DNA of 37,021 nucleotides, from IMG/VR virus record IMGVR_UViG_3300025131_000170, positions 1-37,021 of that record; one strand, written 5' to 3'. Position numbers and translations under genes: made by a program. Below, in pieces: positions 25,966 through 34,201 of the stretch. The notes below the pieces were generated by a model, which worked only from the letters and a program-made list of their open reading frames with translations, was not told where the DNA came from and made no database searches. Source of the stretch: a virus. Within the stretch, counting starts at the first letter, position 1, and each line of letters begins with the position of its first letter.

Positions 25966-28900
25966 TATTCGTCTTCCTCGGGAACAACTTCTCCACACTT
26001 GTTGCTTTCAGACGCGGCGGATGGAGGCGGCATGCCTTGGGCGCCGGATGTCCTCTCGCTATACGGGACATTTTCACCAGGAAGTTTCCCTAACGCGTAT
26101 GCTGAAAGGCCCAAATTGGTGACTGGTGGGAGGGGGCTCCCTAGTATCATGTTAGCTGGTGCCGCAACGGCCAAGGCGGTGGGCCCTAGGCCGCCAGGGA
26201 GGAGTCCAATCTTGTCAAGTGCCGCGGCATATGCGTAGGATGGATCCTGATATTCTGCGAGGCCCTTGATAATGAAGGGGACCGTCTTGGCGGCCGCATT
26301 TCCACTTTGGCCAGATGTCGAAGCAAATCTATTTTGATTCTTAAGAAGGCCCTGCGGACCACCAACGGCAGCCAAGTTTGGATCCTCATATTTATAGAAC
26401 TCCTCTATCGGGAGATCTGGTTGTGCGGCGAACATTGCAGCAATCAATGATTGTTTGGTTCTAAAAAACGCGCTATCAAGAGACTTGTTTGTAAACGTCC
26501 CAGTTTGCATACAGTAAATAGCTAACAAAGAAGTTAATCTTGAACTTCCTAATGCGAAATCAAACAAGATTTGAAAATCTGGATTGTTGCGAATAAGTCT
26601 CTCTTTTAGCCTCGTTATATTTGGGTTGAATATCCTTTGGCGAGACCAGCCGCCGAAGCCGGCTTCGACACTCCAATCCTCCCCGGGCCTCAGGGCTTCA
26701 GAGCCATAAAAATTAGCAATCGTTATTCCAGGATCCTTAGTTAGTATATCCACTGTCTCTTCTAGTACAGGTATTGTACACATGGTTTGGTGAGGGAAGA
26801 TTTCTGTAGAGTCCCCTTCATTCCGCTCGTCGGCTGGGCGCATGTTAGTTTGAATTTTTATCTTATAGGCTTTTTTAATTTCAGCAAGGTCACTAAACCT
26901 GTGGTCATCAACATCGGGGTCGTTGGGGTCGACGCCATTGAGATTGGCTATTCCCTCGACGACAGTATCCCACTCGCGCCACTCCTGGCCCGGGAGGTCA
27001 GAGACGAACATCTCGGGGAACACCTCATCCACGTTTCTTGGAATCACATATGTTAACCGGACTCCGTATTTCAAACTTGCAAAATATTCGCTAAGTTTCC
27101 TTTGTCCGAACTGGGCCACAGCATCCAGTTGGCCGCGGACATACCTGTAGTTTTCGGCGCGGCGCCGGCGGACAGTGTCCCAGACGCGTAGGTCGGAAAT
27201 GACTGGGGTGAAGAACACTCTCTCTATCTCGATCGCAGTCGAGCCGGCCGATGGGGCCGCGGCGATCGCAAGGGCGTCAGAACCTGGGGTGAAAACATTG
27301 TCAGGAGGAGTGTCGCTATCCGGGTTGTTCTCGCGCCACAGTTTCTCTTTAGCCTTCGGCGTGATGGGGGTGCTGCCGTCGCCGGCGAGGCCGTCTCGTC
27401 GCAGGCGGGCCGGGAAGGAGGGGTCCATGTGAGCCGCTTGAGCGTAACCTTTGATAGGTGATTGAAGCCAAATTGGCGCGCCCTCGTCGTCGTCGCCCTG
27501 GATGCCTCGAAATTGGTGCAAGTATTCCGATTCAACAAAGACTCTTACTGCGCTCCTAAAATATTCTTTAAAGGCTTCAAGGTTTTCTACTTGCTTTGTA
27601 GAATACTCCCAATTCTGCAAATTGCCTTCGAACATCGTCAGGAATATATCGTTATGTGGTACATCATCGCCGCGTAAAGGTTCATACTCAATGAAATATT
27701 CGAAAACAAAGTGGCCTCCATCTAGATGTTGAAACCGAGGGTTAAGGGCTGGGACGTCGTACTTCGGACCCAACTGAACACGTACCCAGTTGTCCATGTC
27801 CTCCGGGGCGCCGAGGTTTGGATCGTGGACAATATCGCCGTGCTCGGGGTCAGAGGTGCGAGGGGACGATAAAAGTATTCTTTTGGCGTGCCGGCCGGCG
27901 AACTGGGCGTGCTCGGGGGCCATGGGCATCGTCGAGTTGGACGCTCCCCAATAGTGCGTTTCGTTTCTGAGGTATGCACCAGCATCAGGGTCTGTCGGAT
28001 CAAGAACTGGGCGTTGGGTCGAAGGACGGAATGGAAACGTAACGCCTGCGTCCCCGACCCCAAGTAGTGTTGACTCTGGTACCGGGGCGATCCCAATCGA
28101 ATCCCCGAGCGCTTGCATTAGAGGCGGGCGGCTTTCATCTGGAATTTCGCGACTCATGGTTTTACCAATTTCTTCAAAAACGCCGGAAGAGACCTCAACA
28201 ATGACGTCCTCCAAATTTCCAAGACCTGATTTTATCAGTTGGTCTTCAAAATTCCGAACAGGATCGTCGGAGGGGCCCAACTTCGCGAAAGCCGCAACAT
28301 TGAAATTGATGAACTCCTTCAAGCTGGCTATTGTGTAATCTTTTGTATATTTCAGCAATATGTTATCTTTGAATATAGCGCTACTTCCCTTGAACATGGA
28401 TAGTGCAAATATGTTTCGAACAGCAATATCTGCGACGTGAATTCTAACAATACTTCTCAAAATAGACGGTATGCTTGCCTCCTGAAGAGGGCGCGCCTTG
28501 GGGAGTTCCGCGTCTGGATTTCGGGCAATCATAGCCTCCCTTTCTTTTATTATTTGACTATATTTTAGTTCAGTCTGTTTTTTCTCATAACCTGTTCTCA
28601 TTATATTATCGTGACTTTGGGTGCCCGGGGGACACGTAATACTCTGGTTCAAATAAATATCAAATAGACCCTTAAGGGGTGATTCTTGGTGAACTTCAAA
28701 CAACGGTGACGAGGCGATAAGGCTTGCTATGAGATCAAGTTGAGTTGTTAAAGAGTTGATGTACAAAGAGCTAGCACCATCAGAGGCGCGCCCGACCACG
28801 TTGGCGGCGGGCTCGCCGGGAAGAACCAAGTTTGACATCGGGATATCAAAGGTAGAAGCGATAGAACTAGCAATATAGTTTGAAAACATCAATTGCTGCG

Positions 28901-31900
28901 GCGTGCGCCAGAGGGGACCCGCAGAATCTTTAAGAAATTCGGAACGATTTTGTTCCAAATGTTGGATCAACCCTTCGTCAAGGACTGGAAAGTCGCTCAC
29001 ATTGTTGCTAGAAACTATAACTGTCGATATGTCATCTCGGTCGATCCCATCTGAACCAATCCGCATTGGTATTTGTGCCATATATCTCTTTTGATAAAAG
29101 TTTATATTCGGGACCGGGCGAGGTGAATCCGCAGGGGCAACAGCGTAAGTAGTGTAGGACATCGATCCCAATGTGCTTGAATCTGCGCCGGCGAAAGACA
29201 CAAATTTAAAATCAACGACTGGACCATGGTGCCCCATGTCAGCAGGGTGAGCAGGGATGACTGATAGGGTAGGAGTTTCATCTGAGGAGGTTACATTTGA
29301 AAGAGACCTTTGTAAACCCGGGAGGACTGCGCTGTAAACCACAGTGGAATCTGGGGTTTCGTCGGCAGCAATCTGCTCTCTGGTCATCTCATGAATACGG
29401 GCGTCGGTCGCACCATCGGCGAAGGCGCTAAGGTTGTGAAAAATGAATTGATATTGAGGGTCCCCCTTCTGTGCTAGCCTAGACTCTTGTACCGTTAACA
29501 ATCGCGGGAAAGAAGAAAGCTCTTGGCTGAAACTATTGTCTATTCCGGCAAACTGTGAATCAACAGCCGCATTGGTCATGAAAGAGTTCGAAGGATCTTG
29601 TGGTGGAGTGGCAGCTACACCACAATCGGTGAACATCTGATCGTAAGGAGAGTTCATCAAGGACGCTAGATTGCGAAGTTTTTCAGCAGTAATCCGCCTC
29701 TCAGCCGCTAACATCCTTTCTATTTCTTCAGGAGTAGCTCGATCTGCATATGAATTTCTAAAATTTTCTTCAAATTTTAGAGCGTTGATTTCGTCACAAA
29801 CATACTGTCCCACGTCAAAGCGAGTGCGTTCATCTAAATTGCGTAAGTCTGCATTGCGCGCCGAATGAGCGAGGACATCCATAGCATCGCTTGGATCTAG
29901 ACCAACTAAATGTTCTCCGGCGGCTCGTTCGATAACTTCTGAATTCTTGCCAAGCTCTTCGCCAGAGAGGGCAGCCCGAAGTTCACCAGGGTTGAGACAC
30001 TGACTAACCTCGTCCATGAAATTGGTTATATGTTCGGCCGGCGACGTGCCTGGTTTTGCTGGATTGAGAAGAGCTTCAGCATCAATTCCCCAGTCATATA
30101 AAGCACTTTTAAACTGGTCGACAGGAACTTGCTTAGAATCCTCCCAGATACTCTGCACCCTATCCTTTCCAAAACTTCTTAGATCGCTCCAGTTACAAAG
30201 TATATTTTCAAAGTTTTTCAGCAGAAGTGCTAAAATTTCTTTAATAGTTCCAACGACTAACTCGTCCGTTGTAAGTCTTAAAGCTTTGAGAAAGCTATCC
30301 CAAATTCCCACGCTGACGTCCGTAATGGAGGGGAGTGTTGGGAACTTTATGGTTGGGATCTCCCACGGAGAATCTTCGCCATCCTTTTTGGGTTCTGGGC
30401 ACAAGTTTTCCCGATCGTAGGCCAAAAAGGTGCTAGTATTCTTTTCTAGGAAATTCTCAACATGGCCTCGCCAACCAAACAGGCGCGCAGGAGTGGGGCA
30501 CACTTTCTCAAGAGCGCGACCCATGCATTCGTTATCCGCATGACCGTCTGCGACTAGTTGTGCAATCTTGGAGGCGGCGGCAGTAACGTCTTCGGGGCAA
30601 CTGCTATCCACATCGTCAAACGCGCCGGAATCGGCGAGGATGCTCGGGTCTATACACTCGGTGGCCACCTGATTCAACTCAATATAATCTAGAACTGTGA
30701 GGGAGGCCTCGAACAGTGCCTTGTTGAAGTCCTCTTGAAAAGTTTCCGATGTCAACATGCGCATTCCGACACCTGCCAGATATTTCATATCAACTTTATT
30801 TAATATCTTATCATACGCTTCTTTTGAGGTGCTGATAGAGTCCATCACCTCTTTGGTGGCGCCGGCGGACAGAAGGAGATTTCCTACAAAGTTGGTTTCC
30901 TCTTTTCTTTTGTCAGCAGCTTTTATTTTTCTCTCGGCAGTTAAGGCGCGCTGGTCCTCCCTTGCCTCATCAGCCGTTTTAACTGTCTTTGCATCCTTGA
31001 AGATCTTTTTGACATCCCCTATTATTTCTCGGCCGCGGCGTGAGTTTGAGAAACGGTCAATAACATAAGCTGATTTGTGGGAATACTCGGTGATGAACTC
31101 ATACCATGGCGGTGGGGTGGGACACTCAAACGCTTCTTTCATTTGTTTTAAAGTCGCGACGTACCTTCGAGTCCTCACAAACTTCATCGGGAAAGTGCGA
31201 TTAAAACTCGCAAAACCTATATTTAATTTCCGAGCTATATTGTTAGGAGGGCCCTCTCCTCGTATACCTATACTGTCTAAAGTATAATCTTCTGTAAAAC
31301 TAAGTTGCAACACTTGGCCGCCAGGTAGAATCTCTATGTTGTTGAACAAGAGCATCTTCTGCAAATTAGGGTAAACAGCGCGGAGACGCTTAGCCTCACG
31401 GGCGAGGTTTAAGTCGGGACTTACATTTCCGTCTTGATGACTGCTTATTTCACCAGAATATTCATCCAACTTTTCTGCTGTTGAATTCAACAAACTTTGT
31501 AGAGTAGATAAATTATAATTTACCACAGAAGCGATCGGAGCTTTAGGTACCGGAAGGAGGTATCGATCCGGGTTGTGCGGAATAGAATCCCAAAGATCGG
31601 CGTTAACACAAACTAGGAACCTAAGTGTGGAACAAGGCCTAGAGTCTAAGTGATATTTCGTGGCCCGGGCCGTTTGTAACACAGCGGCAGGACCATAACC
31701 AGAGCCAATGTCTTTGTTGTAAAATTTATAAAGGTTTTGGACACCTTTACCCAAAGCTGCCGGGCGTCCTTCGCGGATTACCTCTTCGCTTGCAAAAGTC
31801 GCATCAGTTGCAACTACAATGCAATATTGGTTCGTGACAGAATCATAGAAAGGCTGATCCTCATTCAAATCCCGCCAATCTGGAATAGAGAGCCTAGTGC

Positions 31901-31937
31901 TAAGCGCTCTTGAGGGTCTTCGTATTCTTTGAGTCAT
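25965..31937 (-). CDS. Very large baseplate/tail-associated protein (about 1990 aa)
   Basis: This protein is not assigned to a named family. The first 300 residues are mixed alpha/beta (for example SIPDWRDLNEDQPFYD and LQLSFTEDYTLDSIGI). Residues about 330-380 are charged and helical (KTADEAREDQRALTAERK). Residues about 440-620 carry several cysteines and a long amphipathic helix (LVVGTIKEILALLLKNFEN). A helical Asp/Glu-rich region follows to about 800. Residues about 1270-1400 and 1490-1620 are encoded by more GC-rich DNA and are Pro/Asp-rich. The C-terminal 150 residues are Ala/Gly/Pro-rich. I choose ATG 31937, 2 bp after the upstream TAA; a TTG at 31967 would extend it by 10 residues. Neither start has a clear Shine-Dalgarno. 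Position between the spike-like gene and gp25 suggests a baseplate hub or tape-measure-like role, but a tape measure usually has more uniform helical content. Confidence 0.65.
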   Translation of the reverse strand: MTQRIRRPSRALSTRLSIPDWRDLNEDQPFYDSVTNQYCIVVATDATFASEEVIREGRPAALGKGVQNLYKFYNKDIGSGYGPAAVLQTARATKYHLDSRPCSTLRFLVCVNADLWDSIPHNPDRYLLPVPKAPIASVVNYNLSTLQSLLNSTAEKLDEYSGEISSHQDGNVSPDLNLAREAKRLRAVYPNLQKMLLFNNIEILPGGQVLQLSFTEDYTLDSIGIRGEGPPNNIARKLNIGFASFNRTFPMKFVRTRRYVATLKQMKEAFECPTPPPWYEFITEYSHKSAYVIDRFSNSRRGREIIGDVKKIFKDAKTVKTADEAREDQRALTAERKIKAADKRKEETNFVGNLLLSAGATKEVMDSISTSKEAYDKILNKVDMKYLAGVGMRMLTSETFQEDFNKALFEASLTVLDYIELNQVATECIDPSILADSGAFDDVDSSCPEDVTAAASKIAQLVADGHADNECMGRALEKVCPTPARLFGWRGHVENFLEKNTSTFLAYDRENLCPEPKKDGEDSPWEIPTIKFPTLPSITDVSVGIWDSFLKALRLTTDELVVGTIKEILALLLKNFENILCNWSDLRSFGKDRVQSIWEDSKQVPVDQFKSALYDWGIDAEALLNPAKPGTSPAEHITNFMDEVSQCLNPGELRAALSGEELGKNSEVIERAAGEHLVGLDPSDAMDVLAHSARNADLRNLDERTRFDVGQYVCDEINALKFEENFRNSYADRATPEEIERMLAAERRITAEKLRNLASLMNSPYDQMFTDCGVAATPPQDPSNSFMTNAAVDSQFAGIDNSFSQELSSFPRLLTVQESRLAQKGDPQYQFIFHNLSAFADGATDARIHEMTREQIAADETPDSTVVYSAVLPGLQRSLSNVTSSDETPTLSVIPAHPADMGHHGPVVDFKFVSFAGADSSTLGSMSYTTYAVAPADSPRPVPNINFYQKRYMAQIPMRIGSDGIDRDDISTVIVSSNNVSDFPVLDEGLIQHLEQNRSEFLKDSAGPLWRTPQQLMFSNYIASSIASTFDIPMSNLVLPGEPAANVVGRASDGASSLYINSLTTQLDLIASLIASSPLFEVHQESPLKGLFDIYLNQSITCPPGTQSHDNIMRTGYEKKQTELKYSQIIKEREAMIARNPDAELPKARPLQEASIPSILRSIVRIHVADIAVRNIFALSMFKGSSAIFKDNILLKYTKDYTIASLKEFINFNVAAFAKLGPSDDPVRNFEDQLIKSGLGNLEDVIVEVSSGVFEEIGKTMSREIPDESRPPLMQALGDSIGIAPVPESTLLGVGDAGVTFPFRPSTQRPVLDPTDPDAGAYLRNETHYWGASNSTMPMAPEHAQFAGRHAKRILLSSPRTSDPEHGDIVHDPNLGAPEDMDNWVRVQLGPKYDVPALNPRFQHLDGGHFVFEYFIEYEPLRGDDVPHNDIFLTMFEGNLQNWEYSTKQVENLEAFKEYFRSAVRVFVESEYLHQFRGIQGDDDEGAPIWLQSPIKGYAQAAHMDPSFPARLRRDGLAGDGSTPITPKAKEKLWRENNPDSDTPPDNVFTPGSDALAIAAAPSAGSTAIEIERVFFTPVISDLRVWDTVRRRRAENYRYVRGQLDAVAQFGQRKLSEYFASLKYGVRLTYVIPRNVDEVFPEMFVSDLPGQEWREWDTVVEGIANLNGVDPNDPDVDDHRFSDLAEIKKAYKIKIQTNMRPADERNEGDSTEIFPHQTMCTIPVLEETVDILTKDPGITIANFYGSEALRPGEDWSVEAGFGGWSRQRIFNPNITRLKERLIRNNPDFQILFDFALGSSRLTSLLAIYCMQTGTFTNKSLDSAFFRTKQSLIAAMFAAQPDLPIEEFYKYEDPNLAAVGGPQGLLKNQNRFASTSGQSGNAAAKTVPFIIKGLAEYQDPSYAYAAALDKIGLLPGGLGPTALAVAAPANMILGSPLPPVTNLGLSAYALGKLPGENVPYSERTSGAQGMPPPSAASESNKCGEVVPEEDE

Positions 31938-31939
31938 AA

Positions 31940-32881
31940 TTAGGTGGTGTTGTTGTGCCGACTGCAAATGTAGTCATAACTTCGAACATCCGTTAGGTAT
32001 TTTTCCCTCCACTTGCCTAAGCTCTTCCTTACGGTATCGATGTCTGGCGACGTGATCTCTGCATGTGCCGTAAGAGTACGAGGGCCCACTATCTCAGCAA
32101 CAATCGATGTGGTGGTTGGCATCTCGAAAAAGGGTGATTGATGAAAATGCTGAACAAAAGCCTTATTCAATTTTGTCTGCGCGGTTAACATACCCTTGAC
32201 AACAGCAGCCAACTTATCCACTTCTTCCGATAAAGATTCGAGGCACCCCATTAAATTTTCACCTTTAACAAGAGGTTGTAGTAAGTAGTCTTGTCCGTAA
32301 ACAATTAAATCTATCCCTACTAATTCGCTAATTTTTGCATTTTGCGAATTGATCGGATCCCCTCCAGAAACGATTTTAACCCCCTCTCTTCCCACGATTC
32401 TCACTCCATCGGCTTTTATACCAACGCCAGATCGATTTTCCAAATTGCCGCTGCCTCGGGCATATTTCTCCAAGTCAAAGTTCTTGTCGATATCTGTTAA
32501 CTGGCTGAGATATATCCGAGCAGCGTCTCTTTTGAAGTCAGGATCAACATAGATGTCTTCATCGTCTTTAGTTTTGGCTATCGGGTTCGCTGACAAGCGA
32601 CCGACAACCAAGTCGATGCTTGCTGCGCCAGTGTCACCAGATCCGCCATGGCCAGAAACAAGATTGGCGGGCCTGTCTCGGCCCAAGACGATCCAAGAAT
32701 TCTGCCCGTTTGTTAAAACGTTTTCGCTTGAAGCTTGAATAAACTTTGGAATTGGCTCAAGGGATTTATCACCCCCTATGCCTAAAACGTTGGCGCGCTG
32801 GCCTGGGTTTGCGCGTTCAAGAGCCTCAGTAGCTTTTTTACCAATCCCTCTTCTATTTACGGCTGGTCTTTTATCTGCCAT
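31940..32881 (-). CDS. Spike-like baseplate protein with short beta-helix-like segment
   Basis: This 313-aa protein lies directly after the two peptidoglycan hydrolases and before the baseplate core. Residues 60-95 contain NSWIVLGRDRPANLVSG and then GAASIDLVVGR. Residues 150-175 (SGVGIKADGVRIVGREGVKI) have alternating strands with Gly turns, like the rungs of phage spike beta-helices. A coiled-coil-like helix follows at about 207-242. It ends with QHFHQSPFF at 244-252; HxH motifs bind metal at the tip of some phage spikes, though here the motif follows a helix and may be unrelated. AGAGGGATGT precedes ATG 32881 and gives a good ribosome site. In T4 the gp5 protein combines OB-fold, lysozyme and beta-helix; here the enzyme and spike parts seem to be on separate genes. 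The spike role is inferred. I recall similar proteins next to gp25 in marine phages. Confidence 0.55.
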   Translation of the reverse strand: MADKRPAVNRRGIGKKATEALERANPGQRANVLGIGGDKSLEPIPKFIQASSENVLTNGQNSWIVLGRDRPANLVSGHGGSGDTGAASIDLVVGRLSANPIAKTKDDEDIYVDPDFKRDAARIYLSQLTDIDKNFDLEKYARGSGNLENRSGVGIKADGVRIVGREGVKIVSGGDPINSQNAKISELVGIDLIVYGQDYLLQPLVKGENLMGCLESLSEEVDKLAAVVKGMLTAQTKLNKAFVQHFHQSPFFEMPTTTSIVAEIVGPRTLTAHAEITSPDIDTVRKSLGKWREKYLTDVRSYDYICSRHNNTT

Positions 32882-32890
32882 ACATCCCTC

Positions 32891-34177
32891 TTATGCAAAA
32901 ACCTCTTTTGCAAAAATTACGTTGCGCGTTAATCTTTGAGTCTCATTACTTTTTTCTTCAACATACACAGATAAATCACTTGTGAACTCTTCGCCAGAGT
33001 TCCAATTATCGCGAGGCATTTGCACTTCCCAGTGCCATGGCTCATTGCCATATGGAGAAAACCCGTATTTATAGGCGTTGTGCTGTAACCAGCGATAGGC
33101 CGGCTCCCTCAACATTCTTGAAATTTGAGCCTTTTTTGGGGTCAGCCCATTGTTACCAAAATCAATAGCCAGCCCTGTTTCATGCGGAGACGCGTATGCC
33201 ATCCACTTGCGCCCCTCACGAAGACTGCCGTAACCCCTTGGTGGAGGTGCTTCCATCCTGTCAACATACTGCTTGTAGCTTCTCCATTTGTGACGACGCC
33301 AGCCGGAGGCGGCTTTAAAGGGAGCCTTTCCCGGGTTGGCAGCAACCCAGGCCCGATTCATTGCTTCCAACCTCTTGGCCACCAAGGTATGCACCTTTCT
33401 CGTGGTGCCAACACTTGGAATCGGTACTAACAGGGGAGAATCTGAAGGAAGGGCACCAAACGCGTTCCGACGAACTCGATTTTCTGTGAACGGGGCGCCC
33501 TCTTTCAAAGTAACAGTTGTGTCGCGTGACTGAAAGGTTTCAAGCACAGTATTTAGGGCGCCGGGGTCACCATGTGGGGCGGCAGGGGTCGCTGCGCGTG
33601 TAGTAGGGCCTAGGCGGGATCCCGGGGCGGAGGAGTTAGGCTTTGCTGACACAGGTTCAAGCAAAATACCATTCGTTGCATTCACCGAATCAACGTATTT
33701 TATCCAAACCCAATCGCCCGGGGTGAGTTCACCAACCCTGATTCCAGCCGAAGAGGCAACCGTAACTTTGGCAGAAGAGTCGGGTAGCAACGTATCAACG
33801 AGAGCCTGCCAATCGGGATCAACCTGATTAATCGTTATATCCCTCTGGTCGGCAACTATCCATGGATCCGGGATCCCAGAATGAACTATCGGCACATATA
33901 CAATGGCAGACGTCAAGGCGGGCGCACTAGCACCAAAAAAACTACCTGCCCAACCCAAGAAGCTTCCATTATCAGCATCTGAGGAAAGTTCGTAACAAAC
34001 TTTTGCCAATTGGCGGCCGCGAATGTCTATATTGGCATTTTTTTCAATCTTGTCAATAGTTGTATGCACACTTCCGCCTAAAAATCCAGTGGTGCGAGGA
34101 TCTAATGTCCGATTTGGGATCATTGGACGCGTGGCGCTAGTATCTAAAATCTTCGCTATTTTGTCATCAACTGCCAT
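32891..34177 (-). CDS. Virion-associated M15 peptidase (D-Ala-D-Ala carboxypeptidase-like) with shared N-terminal domain
   Basis: This 428-aa protein has two parts. Residues 1-175 are about half identical by eye to the same region of the upstream amidase gene (TLDPRTTGF, GSFLGW, LLPDSSAK, VDSVNATNGILLEPV). The pattern YVPIVHSGIPDP ... LTPGDWVWIKYVDS suggests an OB-fold-like virion-anchoring domain. Residues about 250-395 form an M15/VanY-type zinc peptidase: ASPHETGLAIDFG supplies His332 and Asp339, and NEPWHWEVQ supplies His382, the three expected zinc ligands; Glu379 precedes PWH. Such enzymes cut peptide bonds in peptidoglycan stems. Residues 395-428 are a charged tail. A Pro/Ala/Ser-rich linker joins the domains. 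CAGGAG lies about 12 bases before ATG 34177. The enzyme probably opens the cell wall during injection rather than acting as the lysis endolysin, but both uses are possible. Confidence 0.85.
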   Translation of the reverse strand: MAVDDKIAKILDTSATRPMIPNRTLDPRTTGFLGGSVHTTIDKIEKNANIDIRGRQLAKVCYELSSDADNGSFLGWAGSFFGASAPALTSAIVYVPIVHSGIPDPWIVADQRDITINQVDPDWQALVDTLLPDSSAKVTVASSAGIRVGELTPGDWVWIKYVDSVNATNGILLEPVSAKPNSSAPGSRLGPTTRAATPAAPHGDPGALNTVLETFQSRDTTVTLKEGAPFTENRVRRNAFGALPSDSPLLVPIPSVGTTRKVHTLVAKRLEAMNRAWVAANPGKAPFKAASGWRRHKWRSYKQYVDRMEAPPPRGYGSLREGRKWMAYASPHETGLAIDFGNNGLTPKKAQISRMLREPAYRWLQHNAYKYGFSPYGNEPWHWEVQMPRDNWNSGEEFTSDLSVYVEEKSNETQRLTRNVIFAKEVFA

Positions 34178-34197
34178 TTTATCTCAACTCCTGTATC
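33653..34197 (-). repeat. Tandem-duplicated N-terminal domain, copy 2 (with leader)
   Basis: This is the second copy of a segment that also lies at 34970-35515. It covers about 20 bases of leader plus roughly 175 codons. The DNA similarity is visible around the start (GCAGT[TC]GATGACAA/GAG) and the protein similarity extends to NATNGILLEPV. The copy also contains a short vestige of the end of the small gene found upstream of copy 1 (ATA CAG GAG TTG AGA TAA, 34196-34179), which shows that the duplication took in the junction. Confidence 0.75.
34179..34196 (-). pseudogene. Vestigial last codons of the duplicated 35496-35798 gene
   Basis: On the minus strand these 18 bases read ATA CAG GAG TTG AGA TAA. 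The true end of the small gene upstream of the amidase reads ATA CAG GGG TCA AAA TAG. In both places one base separates the stop from the start codon of the following hydrolase (TAA A ATG here, TAG G GTG there). The simplest reading is that duplication of the hydrolase N-terminus carried along the tail of the preceding gene, which now serves only as leader and ribosome binding site (CAGGAG). Confidence 0.65.
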
Positions 34198-34201
34198 GAA
34201 C

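Noticed and set aside
25966-25998. Longer N-terminus for gp25
   Set aside because: It would lie in the end of the 1990-aa gene; the TAATG overlap with GAGGA upstream makes ATG 25965 the better start.
25703-26122. Plus-strand open frame of 139 codons over gp25
   Set aside because: It is antisense to the gp25-like gene and the end of the 1990-aa gene, both of which have family or coupling support.
26389-26396. TATAAATA (T4 late promoter consensus) on the minus strand
   Set aside because: It lies inside the coding sequence of the 1990-aa gene with no gene start near it. A second copy at 33067-33074 is also internal. Two matches are about what chance allows.
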